A stretch of DNA of 64,000 nt. Source: Prunella strophiata (Eukaryota > Chordata > Aves > Passeriformes > Prunellidae). The stretch is from assembly GCA_036583965.1 (NCBI GenBank), contig JAZBQD010000014.1, positions 1,043,501 through 1,107,500 of the forward strand, read 5' to 3'. Below are positions 1 through 12,619 of the stretch, in pieces (within the stretch, counting starts at the first letter, position 1; each line of letters starts with the position of its first letter). The position numbers were made by a program, and so were the translations under genes. The notes under the pieces were generated by a model. It saw only the letters and a program-made list of their open reading frames with translations, was not told the DNA's origin and searched no databases.

Positions 1-2281
1 AGTAATGATTACCTGGCTTTTTGAAATGGGAAATTGTCAGAGCTGGGTGTGCACTGGCTGTTTAGCAGGTATTGTGCCTTGCTCTCACCTGTCACTGGGT
101 TCATTGCCTAGGAGCAGAACTGGGAGGCAACTACAAAGTCAATATTTTGTTTGCTCTAAAGGAAGAAAAGAGGTGAGGAAACTCAACCAAAACCTCTGCA
201 TTGTGTCTTCCACCTACCTTCACACTTACTAAATGCAAATATTTGGGAAAGAAACAAGTGTTACTATTCAACTACTACATATTAAACAAGTGTTACTATT
301 CAACTATTAAAAAAAAGAGGCTGAGGGAAGAAGGACCATATCTGATTTCTAGTGAAACTCCCTTTAGAAGAAAAGTAGTTAGAACTAGCTTAATTTTTAA
401 TGTAGCCATTAACTTCTTAAATGAGAATGTGCTGGAACAAAGCTGCAGCTATTCTGGAGCCTGGCAGAGGATTGTTACTGCATTTAAAACTGAGAGTGTG
501 CTTTTAACTTTGCAGCTTGTGATGAAAGAGATTGGTTGCATCAGTGGGAGTTCCTGGCAATACTCAGTTTCCCAGAGAAGAGCTTGCCTTGGGTAATCTC
601 ACAGAAAAAGAAACACTGCAATGTGGCTGGGTGCCAAGGTCAGTGACAAGCTTAGGACACAAAATAAGAATCTGTTGGGTCCATTGTCTCCAGGAGCCCA
701 AGTGACATAAAGCATCTTTCAAGAAGCCAGAATATTCTTCTCCCACTGGGAAACCAGTTTTGCTGCTTATTTTAGCTTTGATCAGAGATGTGAAAAGGCA
801 TGGGATGGTGCTCACTCCTCCTGTGCACCCTCCTGGCAGCTTCTCATGGCACGGTTTCATTTCGCCATGTACACTCCCTGAGGGACAGAGAGACCATTCA
901 TGGGTGCTGGGAATTGCTTGGGACAAGAAATGCCTTGGAAGCAGCCAATGGTGTGTGCTTGTGTCCATTCCAACAAGAATTAATGGCCATTCCCATTTTG
1001 CCTTTGATTTGGACTCAGGAGCTATTCTTATAAAAATGTAATTTCTGCAGAATGCTCTCTGAAAGCATCAACATGTGCTGTGGGGTGAAGATATTGTCTT
1101 ATCTACTCCACACTCACCTTAACCTTGCCCCAGTTTTACACAGTCCTTTTGCATTTTGCTGTTAGAGATGCTAAGCCATTAGTGTGACTACCCTGTTGTA
1201 CTAACCTGAAATTATTAAATTAAATGTTTATGAATTTGGCTGCATTTCCTGGCTCCTTGAATGGGGACAGTTCAATACAATTTCTAACCTGCACATGCTT
1301 GCAGCCTCGGGGCTGTGAGTCATGTTTGCTTTAAGAGAGGCAGCACTCCCAGACTGTCACTCACCTGGGTTATTAGAAACAGAGCACTTTAAGAATTACT
1401 CTGCCACCTCCTCACCTCTAAATATAGCTGGTGTGCGTGGGTCTTAAGCGATTTAGCTAGTCTGAGAAAAGGCCTCATTCCAAATAATCAATTAAAAATC
1501 CATCATTTCAAGAACTATGCGGGCCTCAGGCCAAATGCATCTTGGATGTAATACCTTTGACTGTTTAATGCTGATATTAATTATTTTATTACAGCTGCAG
1601 ATCTGAACTCAGAATGAAATTTCTCTGCACTACCCAGCAGCAAGTCCTGTTCCAAAGAGTGCACTATTTAAGCAGGCATGATGGACAAAGAGCAGCAGCA
1701 GAAAATCATCATTATTCCCTGCTTCACGGATGGGAAACTGAAAGACAGATTCAATGACCTGCCAAGGGTCACATAGGAAAAGGACTAATTCATAAATCCC
1801 ACCTACAAGGTCTTAAACCATGAGATTTCCTCTCGTTCTTTAATCAATAATAAAACACCACAGATGTCTAAGAATCTAATATCTGCAAAACTGCTCCAAG
1901 GTCTATAGGCATGATACAATTAATTCCCATTAAGAGCAATGTGATGTGAGGGCACTCTGTACTCACCAGAAAAGTAGGCCTTGCAGACTTTGCAGGTTTT
2001 AAATACTCTTTTAATAGACAATATAAAAATCAAGGATAGTCTCATTAAAATAAAAATATGGGGAAACAGTTGCCAGAACTTTGACCCAAGTTAAAACCAA
2101 AGGAACTGATTCAGGAAGTAAACCAATGTTTAAAAAAAACACCAAAAAAACAGGTCTAGAAAAAGCAAAGTCTTTAAATGAAAATATTTATAATGGATTT
2201 TCCCTTTCTGAATGAGCATTATCTTTCTCAGTGTTGTGTGTGTTGTAGTTTGACCTTTAGGGCTGTGCTCAGCCACATTTT
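1..2281. other. Non-coding intergenic DNA
   Basis: No gene is recognisable on either strand; the open frames here are short and lack family resemblance or splice context. The stretch holds a 32-bp direct duplication near 252-310. From about 1200 to 1620 it is AT-rich DNA with several TAAT/ATTA-type motifs, an AP-1-like TGAGTCA near 1317 and few simple repeats, a texture often seen in conserved non-coding elements. It ends where the TTAA-bounded inverted-repeat segment begins. Confidence 0.6.
252..310. repeat. Two-copy direct tandem repeat, period 32 bp
   Basis: The block starting AAACAAGTGTTACTATTCAA at 252 recurs at 284. The copies are almost identical over about 26 bp. It looks like a simple local duplication; no function is indicated. 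Confidence 0.85.
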
Positions 2282-2476
2282 TTAACTCCTTCCTCCCCTA
2301 CTAGCAAAAGGATTACCAAGAGAAATTCTCAGAGATTCACCTGCCTGAGAGACTCTGATTTCAGGAAAAACATCCAGTATCAAGGAAGTTGCAACATGAT
2401 CACAAGCATCAGCAATGCTGAGTTGCATGAGACAAGACCTGCAGGTTACAAGAAGAAGTTAAGCACTGTGAGAAAA
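2282..2476 (+). repeat. Left arm of a long inverted repeat, TTAA at outer end
   Basis: This ~195-bp arm begins TTAACTCCTTCCTCCCC and is matched in reverse complement by 5006-5190. By eye the arms differ by about nine clear substitutions plus a few indels: a gap near the CTAGCA motif, a 4-bp CCTG duplication in this arm, and one single base. Similarity starts exactly at TTAA on the outside and ends at the AAAA after GCACTGTG on the inside. A long terminal inverted repeat flanked by TTAA is the layout of piggyBac-type cut-and-paste elements, but I do not recognise the terminal bases as a known family. Confidence 0.85.
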
Positions 2477-2978
2477 GTTCACCTCATTCAGCCCCCATAA
2501 GGCCAACACAGGGAGCTTCCACAAACACCTCAACTCCTTCTATCCAAATCCCTCTGCAGTCTCTTTCATGTATTTCCACAAATCTAACAGGAATCATCAC
2601 TAGGCTGTGCAATACAAAATCAGACTTTGCCAGGTATAACTTTTGAATCTTCCTGACTCTGTCTCTTATTGTTTGTTAATCGAGTAGAAAAAATAAAATT
2701 AAAAAATTATTACTGCTCCAATAAGCCTGAATGTTGCAGTGAGTTGTGGTCACGTCTAAATTTTTGTGCAATGTACACATTACTGGCATTAATGCAATTG
2801 CACAGTTAAGCATGTATCTCCATTTTTAGGTGTTGTGACAGGTCTGACTTTTATTGTATGCTTTTGAAGCATGTAGCTAAACTGGAACCTGTAGCTACTG
2901 CTCCAGTTAAAAAAAATCAAACAACAATACTCATATTATTTTAATACAGCATGCTACACTTAGAGCATTGATACCACC

Positions 2979-3002
2979 AAAAAAAAAAAAAAAAAAAAAA
3001 AA
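2979..3002 (+). repeat. Poly(A) run, about 24 A
   Basis: An uninterrupted homopolymer of A. No recognisable retroposed body lies directly 5' of it, so it is best treated as a mononucleotide repeat. Confidence 0.95.
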
Positions 3003-3169
3003 GAGAAATTAAACTTGTTTCTTTACAACCAGTCTTAAGCCTCCAGCGTTCCCAATACATAAATCAAACTGACAAAACATTAAGAAAACCTTTGGCTAGC
3101 ACATTTTAACCACCATTCTAGAGAAATGCAGAAATTCTGGTTTAACCATTCAATCTGTAGAAAGACATT

Positions 3170-3209
3170 ACAATACAGTACAGTACAATACAATACAATA
3201 CAATACAAT
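3170..3209 (+). repeat. (CAATA)n pentanucleotide microsatellite
   Basis: Consecutive CAATA units with two CAGTA variants at the left end, about eight units in total. Confidence 0.93.
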
Positions 3210-5005
3210 TCTATTTTCCTTCCTTGCAGTGCTACACAATGAACTTTGATTCTCTAAGGAATTTGCCCAGGGAGCCACCCACTATTCTTTGTTAAAACTG
3301 TTGCACAGAAGAGCAGAAGTGAAAAATCAAGTTCACTGCTTTATCAGAGGGTGCCAAATTTACTGTCTGGCGTGGACTAACTAGCTGGAAACTTTGGCCC
3401 ATCAGTGTTTATTCTGATAAGTTATCTCCACCTGTTGCAGGGTAAAATTCTCAGAAAATAGATGCCATTGCTGTTGCTTGCTGCACTTGTGAGAGGTGAG
3501 CTGCAGATAGGCCATACTCATTCAACATCTACTCTTAATCTTCTTCATCACCAAGAAAATTCAGGTTTAAAGGAGGTCCCAGTACTTGTGACTGAGGTTA
3601 TTTTTCAAAACTGTGAAAATTAGTGAAATCCTGATGTGTCACTGAAGCTGGATGTGAGCCATGTCCCAAAAATTTGAAAAAAAAAAAAAAAATGTTTGGT
3701 TTCATAGGACTTGGATTGGGTCTATTGCAGTGGAACAAACAAATCAACTACATTTATTTCTGCAAGAATAGTACTCAAAAAACTTGAATTCAAGTCAGTA
3801 CAGCTCATCAAGCTATAATTATATTTTAGGTGTTTCTGAACATATTGTAAAAAGGTCATGAAACTTTGTAGGTGGCTTGTTTATTTAGTGAAGGAAGGAA
3901 ACTTGCACTCCTCTTCATGGAATTAATGGAATGTCCACAGATTTTAACAGCACCTTCTGTGGAAAGTCAGCAGCAGAAAGATTGCATTCAGGCAAATCTG
4001 GCCACTCTGATGTGCCCTTGACCTCCCTCATATAGCATTAATATCAATTTATCTGCCTTGTCAAGGGAAGAGTAGAGGGAATACTGAGTGGCAAGAATGA
4101 GTGATAAGAGTCCCTGAGCTGGTTTCAAAAGTAGAGGAGGCACAATTTCAGAGAGGCTTTTCAGAGGCTAAAAATGAGATGGTGCACCTGAAATTTCAGA
4201 AGTAAATGACTGAAGTAACTTCACAAAAGTTTTAAAGAAAACATGAATGAAATGAATGAAATGTATTGGTGAACATACATAAAATCTAAGAATATGGGGC
4301 TAGAATTTGCCCTTGGCTTGGAAGGTTATGCAGGGCAGCTGAAGAGGCTCACTTATGCTGCTGAGCAGCTCTTTGCTTTGGCTGCTGTTGACTGGGAAGG
4401 CAATGCCATGTCTGAGTGTATCATGCAGTGCAATGTTAACAGCTGGAAAAAAATGATAAAGGGTGGAAAAAGTCTACACTTCCAAACCAAGAATAATCAC
4501 TTAACTCTGTTAAGAATTAATTAAGTACATTATGGAGTTAAGGAGCAAATCTTGCATTCTTGCCCAGAAGGAACAGTCAGCTCCAGCAGAAGGAAAAGAC
4601 GGAACTTGGTTTCCATCCTTCATCTGAAGTTTTCCCTTCAAGGCTTCTCTCACCTCTTCTTGTAGATCATTCAGGTCATGGTTGAGGTGAGAGTCCAGGT
4701 TGTGATCTGCACATTCTGGGAGACTTTTGCCAGGGCAGTATGACATGGACTGGAGGGAAGTGGCGCGTCAGGGATCTTTGCTTTAATCTTTTCTTGGGAT
4801 ACAGTCAAGCACATTTCCCCAACTGTCTTCAACCTGTAATACCATGAACATCCTTTATTCTGCTTCACAAGAAAGTAATTTTTCTTCTGTGAAGGCAGTT
4901 AATGCTACTATTGGAGGCTAACATTGCCCTTTGCCAATAGGCACCTGTGTGGAAATTAGGATAGGGTCAAAAGCACTAAGAGCTCAATTCCAAATGGTCC
5001 AATAG

Positions 5006-5190
5006 TTTTCCCACAGTGCTCAACTTCTTCTTTGCAACCTGCAGGTCTTGTCTCATGCGACTCAGCATTGCTGATGCTTGTGATCATGTTGCAAGTTCTT
5101 TGATACTCAAAGTTTTTCCTGAAATCAGAGTCTCTCAGGTGAATCTCTGAGAATTTCTCCCTCTGTGCTAGTAGGGGAGGAAGGAGTTAA
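5006..5190 (-). repeat. Right arm of the long inverted repeat, TTAA at outer end
   Basis: Reverse complement of 2282-2476, ending GGAGGAAGGAGTTAA. The long shared core (the CAGCATTGCTGATGCTTGTG region around 5063-5082) is unbroken in both arms. The arms are close enough that a transcript crossing both could fold into a hairpin with a ~185-bp stem. Flanking bases outside the TTAA differ from those at the left end, as expected if TTAA is a target-site duplication. Confidence 0.85.
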
Positions 5191-8100
5191 GCTACCAGGG
5201 TGGGAAGCCAATCTTCCACAGAAAGGAGAAAAATCCTGCTGTTCTTAAAGTGGGAAGATGGTCACTTTTGTTTTAGGAACCCTTTCTCATTCTCTCTTGC
5301 TGCACAGCTCCTACACTCATTTTATACATATACATATATTGATGATTCACTAGAGCTACTGTCAAGGACACATTTTCCCCTCAGTTTCAGAACTCCCAAT
5401 ATATAGTAAAATGCCTTCTCCTGCAGGAAAGTGGCTCATTCCTGCTGGAAGAAGGCAAAGTTACTGCTTTGCCATCCCTGCCATGTAAGGAGGCACAGAC
5501 ATGGCTTTTCAAGGCTCAGAAAAGCAGTGTGATTTGAGCCATGAGGAAGTGACCTGCCTCAGATCTTAACATCTGTTGTTACAGATCTGTGTATGACTTC
5601 TCTCCAACTCTGAATTCAACACTCCTTGTCAGAGTGCTGGTGAAAAGGGGTGAATTCAAGGTCTGCATGGCAAAAATGCTCTGTTCCTCCTGCTTGTCTT
5701 CACCCCAGGCAAGGCCTGTGGATGCCTTCCCTGCAGAAGGGCACAAGGAAGCATTTCAGAGTAAGAAAAACCTGGCCTAAGTGTGAAAAGACAGATTATA
5801 GTGAAGAAAAAACAACAACCCAACAAAAACTTGCACAGCTCCCAGAATTACGTTATTGAGGATGCTATTTGTCATCTGCTGCATAACAGAGCATACATTT
5901 TGAAACAGGCTGGCAATTCCATTTCATTCACTCCTCTCTTTCCTATTCCACAAGTGTCATTGAAGGTAAGCAGCAAAGTCACCCTCTTCATGAATTTCTC
6001 AAACTGAAATGCTCTCCTGAGGATTGTTATCCTGCTGCTATGTGATCTAGTCTGGAAGGCTGCATGTACCAAATTAAAGAGAGCTCTATGAATCAAAGCG
6101 GAGAGACTTGGTGCTGAGATATATAACGAGCACAAGAGCACATGAGACCTGGTCCTGCTCCCACAGAAATGAGCAGCAAGGGTCTGATTCTGATTTTGCT
6201 GATCCAGCTATAAATCAAGAGCAACTTCACTGAAGCACACATGAGTAAAAAGTGAACAAGCAGTCTTTCAGCCACTAAATTCTCAACATATCATGCACTG
6301 TATTTTGTGCAAAACATTGTCCCAGCTTGACTTTCCTTGCATTGCCATCCTGGGACAAAATGGTGAGGATATATGAAAAGTGTGTCTTAAGAGAAAAGCA
6401 GTTATGATACAGCAGAGGAGTGAGTTAGCAGAGCCCTCTGAGCCCCCACCAACTGCCCAGCTGAATTAAAAAGAAACAGGGAGCCTCTCAGAGTCTGAAC
6501 TAAGCAAGTGTACTTCTCTTCCCCTGCTGTACTTCGGATCCTCCTGAGTCCTGAGCTGGAGGCAGGTTTTGATGACCAGATACCTGTTAAGAGATTCCAT
6601 AAAATTTTATGTGTTTATGAGCACTCTTTATTCAAGCAAAATTGACAGTGAAGCTGAAAATCCCTTTGTATTTTAAGACTTAAAACAACAGAGAGCATCA
6701 AGCTAAGCCACAATATGTTGTAACAGTGAAAAGATATTGACCAGGACTAGTCTGGACCAGGACTAGTCAGAATTGCAATGGCAAGGAAATTAATTAGTTG
6801 CAGCAGAGTGGTTATAGTGGTTTGGAGGAGAAAAAATATAAATGGTATTTTTGTTAAGGCATGGTATTCATCAGAATAGCAAGGCTGAAGCTTTGAGAAA
6901 GGAAATTGCCCATATTTACCAGAGGAATGTATGATTTTGTGATGTTCTTTGTAAACAGGATTACACCAAAGAAGATCATCACTACTGAAGAGAATAATTG
7001 CACCCCTATCTTATCACCTTTTTATCTTTTTAATGAGAATTGCCTGGCAAAGACCCATACACTGGGTCACAACACTGCCCAAAGAGGATTTATGCTTGAG
7101 TAGTGACTGAGTATATATTTGTAGCCTATTATTACTGGGCATTATAAGGACCACTAAATGAAAAATGGTCCCTGTCCCAATTAACTTTTAAATCAATTAC
7201 ACAACTCCTTTTTTTTCTGTGAGCTAAAAGATGCAGTAAGACACAGACTCTTGTCTTGCTATTGTGGCTTGTTTGTTTTTATTTCCCATCCCAGGGCTTT
7301 TGGGAGTGTATTTCTGCTAAGTATTTCTGCAGCTGTTCCAAAGCAATCTGACTGCACAATACAGTATCTGAATAATTGTCTCGGGTGACTATTAAAGTCT
7401 GCTGCTGCCCCATAAAACCACGAGGAGTAATCTTGCACCACAGCAGAAAATATCCAAGAGCCAACCCTGTAGAGTGTCATTTCTGTTAGGAGAGAGCTGC
7501 TGCAACTGAGTGGAGATTCAGGAAGGCAGAAGGAGCACAGGGAAGGCTCTGGACCTTAAATTGTTTCTTTTCTTGCCGACTAAGCAAAGTTGCTGATTGC
7601 TAAATATTGAATTGTCTGTATTCATCCCCAGCCAGCTGAAGCCAATGGACAGACATGGAGGAGGACTTTAACCTGCTACATGTGGAATGTTTGTCTTCCC
7701 TTCCCCTTTGCCTCTCTGTCTCCCCTTAAAGCCTTTTATACACTGCACTAAATGAACCCCTTTAAAGCCTGATGTATGGTAATACAGTTTAATTGTGGTT
7801 GGTTGGGCTGTTGGGGATAAAATGAGCTGGTTCCAAGTAATTTTGCTGACTCTAAACCTGGCTCTGTACAGAGAGCTGGAGGAAGGGAGATTACTAATAA
7901 AAATAGCTGTGCTACCTGGGGAAGCTCTGCATACTGCAAAGGTACTGTTAGACTAGGCCCTGTAGTTGCAGATAATTGATTTTTTAAAACAGTGACATTT
8001 AGCCTCACACTGACTACACAGCCTGCCTCTTAACCCTTCTGTAGGAACAACTCACACACAAATGTAACTCCCAGACAAGCACTCTCCAGGCACTCTTTTC

Positions 8101-11100
8101 TAACTTAGTAAAATCTACTCACTTTGCATTTATTACACAGCTCCTTTCAGTCTTGGAGCTGGACACAGCTGAATGGCTGGAGGCAGAAATCTCCTGTCTT
8201 TCTTTCCTGCAGGATGAAAATAGACACCCCAAATTTGGGGGGGTCTGTTTCCTCTCCCTGCATCCTCTGATGTAGAACTTCCACTGAATACCACACACAG
8301 TCCACCAGGTAGTGACACCTGCCTGTTGGAAGGACAAATGATTACTAGTGATCAGTATTTTGCTTACATGGAACATTTAATTCTTTCAGATGGTTACTCC
8401 TCAAAAATAACCATCTGGGCAACAGTATCCCTCTCCTTCCCAGCTTTCAGCTCCCACAGTCATCACTAAAATGCCAGGCAGAAGCTGCTCTATAAGCTAA
8501 TCATGGTTCACATCCCATTAGTGATATATATATGTACAAATAAAGTGTTAAGAAACTCCCAATTTTAGATGACTAATAATGTGCAATGATCATTTAGCCT
8601 ATTGACATTCAACTGTGATATAAATCCAGTAACAAAAACAAAAGGTTCAAACCATCCCAGAGTAGCATAGAAACCTCATGAGAAAATGAGCTTGCTGCAA
8701 TCCCCAGGGCCAAGCTCCTTCACTGCCTTATATAAATAGGAATTTATACACAAACAGTACAATGTAGGATCTGGGAGAACTGCAGAAATCAACTTTATAA
8801 CTCCACCAATTTATCTATAGACATACATCTATAGGTCTGTCTGTTTACAGGTACTTCCAATAACTGTAAAGCTTTTGCTTGTTTACTTACAGAAATATCT
8901 TGTCTGCAGAGATAAGTTAGCAACTTCTTGCTAGATACTTTTTATCATCTCTGTCTTCTCAGTAGGTCACTCAAGCCTTCTGTGTGCAGTTGGAATGTCA
9001 CTGTGGCAAGAAATCTTCCAGTCTGCTCTCCAGCTTTATAATTTCCTTGTGTCTCTGGAGCAGAGAAGTAGTACAATAACAAGTAAAACCCACTGGACTC
9101 TTATATAAATGATCAAAACCTCAGTGTCTTAAAAATCATTTTGCTCTCTACACTCTGTCATTTCAATCTGTGAAGTGAAATTTGAAAAGCGTTCTGCTTT
9201 TATAGTGAAGATTTTCTCCTTCTGCCACTTCAGTGTTATTTTAAAGGATCAGATTTTGTTCTGTGAGCTGTGTGTAATAATGTTTAACAAATAACTCTCT
9301 CACTGCATTAGTTTAAAAGAAAGTTACTATGGTGGCTGCAAAATCTGTTTCATGGGCATATATCATCTTTCTTATGTCCTTTAATGGCAATAATATTTTG
9401 CTTTCCTATCCAAAACAATTGTACAGCTCAAATAGCATTACAAAAGCTGAGTGAAGCTTTCCCCTCCAGTTCAGCATGGGACTTTAAACACCTCACCTCA
9501 CCACACACGCATTACTGCCAGCTGCAAAGGTGGTTCTGTGCTGCAGATTTATTTTCAGGAGCATCATGACTGTTGCAGTATTATTATGCAGTGAGAAAGG
9601 AATCAAGGAAAAAAAAAAAGTTCAAGTATAGGCCTACTAAAAAGGTTTTCCTATATGCTCACCAATCCTTTCTGAGTTGTTCCTCAAGTGGGACATCAAG
9701 CTGGAAGGGCACAGATTACAAATAATTTTCCTGTGTTGTACTATTTCTTATGATTGCTCTGCGCCTGACTTTTGATCTGGAAGATTTTAAACGACTTTAG
9801 ATGATAACTTGATAATGATCAGTAAATGAGCTTTGTGGGGTCTCTGTACAATGCATAAATGATTTATATATCATATACATATAGCCAGCAGATGTAACCA
9901 CTCCTGTGCTTTGTGGAGTTTGGCTCTTTTTCTCTCACTGCCTGTTGATCACCACCCACTGTGACTGGTCACTTCAATCATTTTCTGTTTCCTGTTTCTG
10001 TCTCACAAGTGAGCATCTGGAATTCTGAAAAAAATGGCAAATTCCAACACTGAGAACTGTTGTCTTCTAAACAGTGGCATGGATAAAACATTAGATGGAC
10101 TCTGCTGTTTCAGTGTTAGAAGCTCTACCAAAAGGCAGCTTATGCTAGAGAAGTCTTCACTGAGCTATACCCAGCAGAAAACATTCCCAAAGGATCCTTT
10201 CTTGCTGTTTTTGAAGCAGCTCCCCAAAGAAACCAGACAGCAGCTTGAGATCTTATGAGGAAGAGGAAGTGTGTGAATCACAGTGAAATTACATAGGTGT
10301 CAACATTTGATATAGTGAAAGTGCTTGCTAACAAGAAGGTGCAGGTTTTAATAGAGTAGCACAAAAAAATTACTCTAGTCCATCATACTATACATTTTTG
10401 TAACCATTTCCTTGTAGTATTTAAAGAGCATTTCAGATTTTAAGTTAAAATATGGATTGGATCTTAGTGTTCACGATCTGTTTTACTCTGTAAAGCACTG
10501 GTTTATTTCATGAAGCAGGCATAATTTGCCAGTTTCACTTGAAGAAAAAACTGATTTCTATTATCAAGGGGGTGGTGAACAAAAGCTTGAGGTGTGGTGA
10601 AAATGTCCTGTTGCTACCTTCTTTACCACTCTAATTATGGTGAATAAATGGAGCCAGAGAAGGAGACAGGACAGAACAAGTCTGATCAATACTTGCCTCT
10701 CTTTTGCCCTCCCTGCAGTTAAAAGAGAATGACTGCACTTATCTGGCCTTCTAGGGGAGTATCCCTTCCTTGCTGGAGGTTAAATGAAAAACTCTTTTAT
10801 TCCTACTTTTATGCTGACCCTAAACTCGTGTCCTGAATCTTCTGTCTCTGGCTACAGGGATAGTTCTTCAAGTCAATGGGAAAACTGTCATGAAAAAGGG
10901 TTGCTGACATGAATGAGGCTTGCAAGATCAAGCCCTTCATGATCAGTACCACCCTGGGCTCTGGGCTGAGATGGCATCCCTGATTTATGGAGTAATCCCA
11001 TCAGCATCCGAGGGACAATTCACAGGAGTAAGAACTGTGGGAATGAGCCCCTCAGGAGCAACTATCACCACAGTTATGGATCCAGCCTCACTCAGATCAC

Positions 11101-11286
11101 AGCAGTTTCCAAATGTTCTACAGGCACTTTATGCTGTAGGGAAGAAAATAGACCTTGGGCACAAGTTCACTGCTGCTTTACACACTGTGGCCCCACTTTG
11201 GCACTCTTCTTATTCTCTGCCCTCAAAGAGTCTTCCCTCTAAGAATCTGAACCTTTTAAGTGGTTCAGGGTCTGCAAGAAATCTTG
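5191..11286. other. Non-coding intergenic DNA
   Basis: No recognisable gene, RNA gene or mobile element. Open frames are below about 90 codons and overlap each other on both strands, as expected by chance. A 16-bp tandem duplication sits at 6739-6770. An open frame from 10920 runs into a C-rich tract after about 120 codons; it lacks an ATG at its start and has no family resemblance. The remaining sequence is ordinary AT-rich DNA. Confidence 0.6.
6739..6770. repeat. 16-bp tandem duplication
   Basis: The unit GACCAGGACTAGTCTG is followed immediately by GACCAGGACTAGTCAG. Each unit carries the palindrome GACTAGTC. Confidence 0.9.
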
Positions 11287-11656
11287 GCTTCTCTCATTTC
11301 TTTCTTTCCCCCCCCCCCCCACCTTTCCCCCCCACTCAGTTTCTTTCAGTCTTGCTTTTAATTTTTTTTTAATTTCTCATTTTTTTCTCAGTTTTCTCTA
11401 TTTTTTTCTATTTTATTTCCCTTTTTAATATTTCCTTTTATTTGTAGTCTCTCATTTTATTTTATCTTTTCTTTTCCCTCCTTTTTCTTATCTTCTGCTG
11501 CTTTCTCCTTATCTTTTTTTTTAATATTTTTCTCTCTTTTCTATTTTTTCCTTACCCTGCGCTTTTTTTTTTTTTTTAATTCTTTCTCTTTTCTCCTTTC
11601 TTTTTTTTTTTTTATCCCTTCCTGTCCTTCTCCCTTCCTCCTAATCTTCTTTCTCA
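11287..11656 (+). repeat. 370-bp polypyrimidine (T/C-rich) tract
   Basis: Nearly every base on the + strand is T or C. There are C runs near 11309-11332 and T runs near 11520, 11565 and 11600, broken by occasional A. Such purine/pyrimidine asymmetry can adopt triplex-like structures and is prone to length change. No coding sequence or splice acceptor use is evident. Confidence 0.85.
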
Positions 11657-12619
11657 GAATTAGGGGTATTCAAAGAGGGTAGGAAAAAATTAACAAGGTG
11701 TTTGCCTCAAAATTCAAAGACTGGGAGTATAGCAGCTTTTTTAAAGTCACATAAATCAATCAGAATTTCCAGAATCTGAAAAACTAGAATGTAAAATCCA
11801 AAGGAAAGCATGGAAGTAGTAGAATTAGAACAGTAGATTTCTACATGAATTTATGCTTCTTTTTATATCCTACCTACAACAAATGAAAATCACCTTTTTC
11901 CTGGTTTTCTGTTGTTTCCAGGTGTAGTTCTGAGAACTTGTGTAAATCAATTACCAGCTTTTCTTTTCAAGTATAATAATGAGTGTTTAGTTTTACTGTT
12001 AGCTTAATAGGTTTATCTGCTTTTTAAACTGGCTGCGGGTAAGGATTAGAATGCCAAACAAACAAAACGGTGGCAAGAGAAGATAATTACAGTTTTATTT
12101 CAGTCACACCATGTGATCATGATATGCGTTAGGCGTGGCAAAAAAACTATGACGATACAATTCCTGCCTTGAACTAAGGCATGAGCTGCAGAAATTCTTC
12201 AGTGTTTTTTGAAATAAATCCATTCCCTGGGATGGACCCACACTCCTGTGAGTGTTCTTTATTTTTTGTTAATTTCAGCAGAGGCACTATTTGCCGTGTT
12301 CTTAGTGAGAACAAAGGTTGTTGAACCCAACTCCTACCAGCATTTCAAAACAGTTCTGATACTACAGCTCTTGCTCAAATGAGTTTTGCTGTGTTTTATG
12401 ATTTTAAGAACAGTTACATAAGAATTTGAGATGACATGACAGGACATGACATGAAGCACAGGAGCAACATCAGTGAACGCTGAATACCCAAGAGTAGAGA
12501 TTTTTCCCATAAGAATGCAGGTTTAAAAATTGAATCCCTTTCCTATGGTGTACACATCTTTGGGATTAGCTTTGAGCCCTTTCTAGGCATCTGAGTACAT
12601 TTATGACTATTTTTTTCAG
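11657..12619. other. Non-coding DNA upstream of the candidate exon
   Basis: AT-rich sequence without recognisable genes. A short ACATG-type repeat lies near 12432-12453. The last bases, a T run followed by CAG (12610-12619), form a plausible splice acceptor for the open segment that follows. Confidence 0.5.

Larger units (their letters stand above)
2477..5005. other. Interior of the inverted-repeat-bounded segment
   Basis: About 2.5 kb of AT-rich DNA lies between the two arms. The longest open frames (4294-4524 on + and 4510-4746 on -) are under 80 codons, and I see no DDD/DDE transposase signature. It contains a 24-base A run (2979-3002), a CAATA microsatellite (3170-3209) and a 16-base A run near 3677. 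If this is a transposon it is non-autonomous or badly decayed; otherwise it is host DNA caught between two inverted copies of a repeat. Confidence 0.5.

Noticed and set aside
4294..4746. Transposase remnant inside the inverted-repeat segment
   Set aside because: The frames are under 80 codons and show no catalytic acidic-triad context.
10920..11372. 150-codon + frame
   Set aside because: No ATG at its start, no recognised family, and the C-terminal part is the translated polypyrimidine tract.
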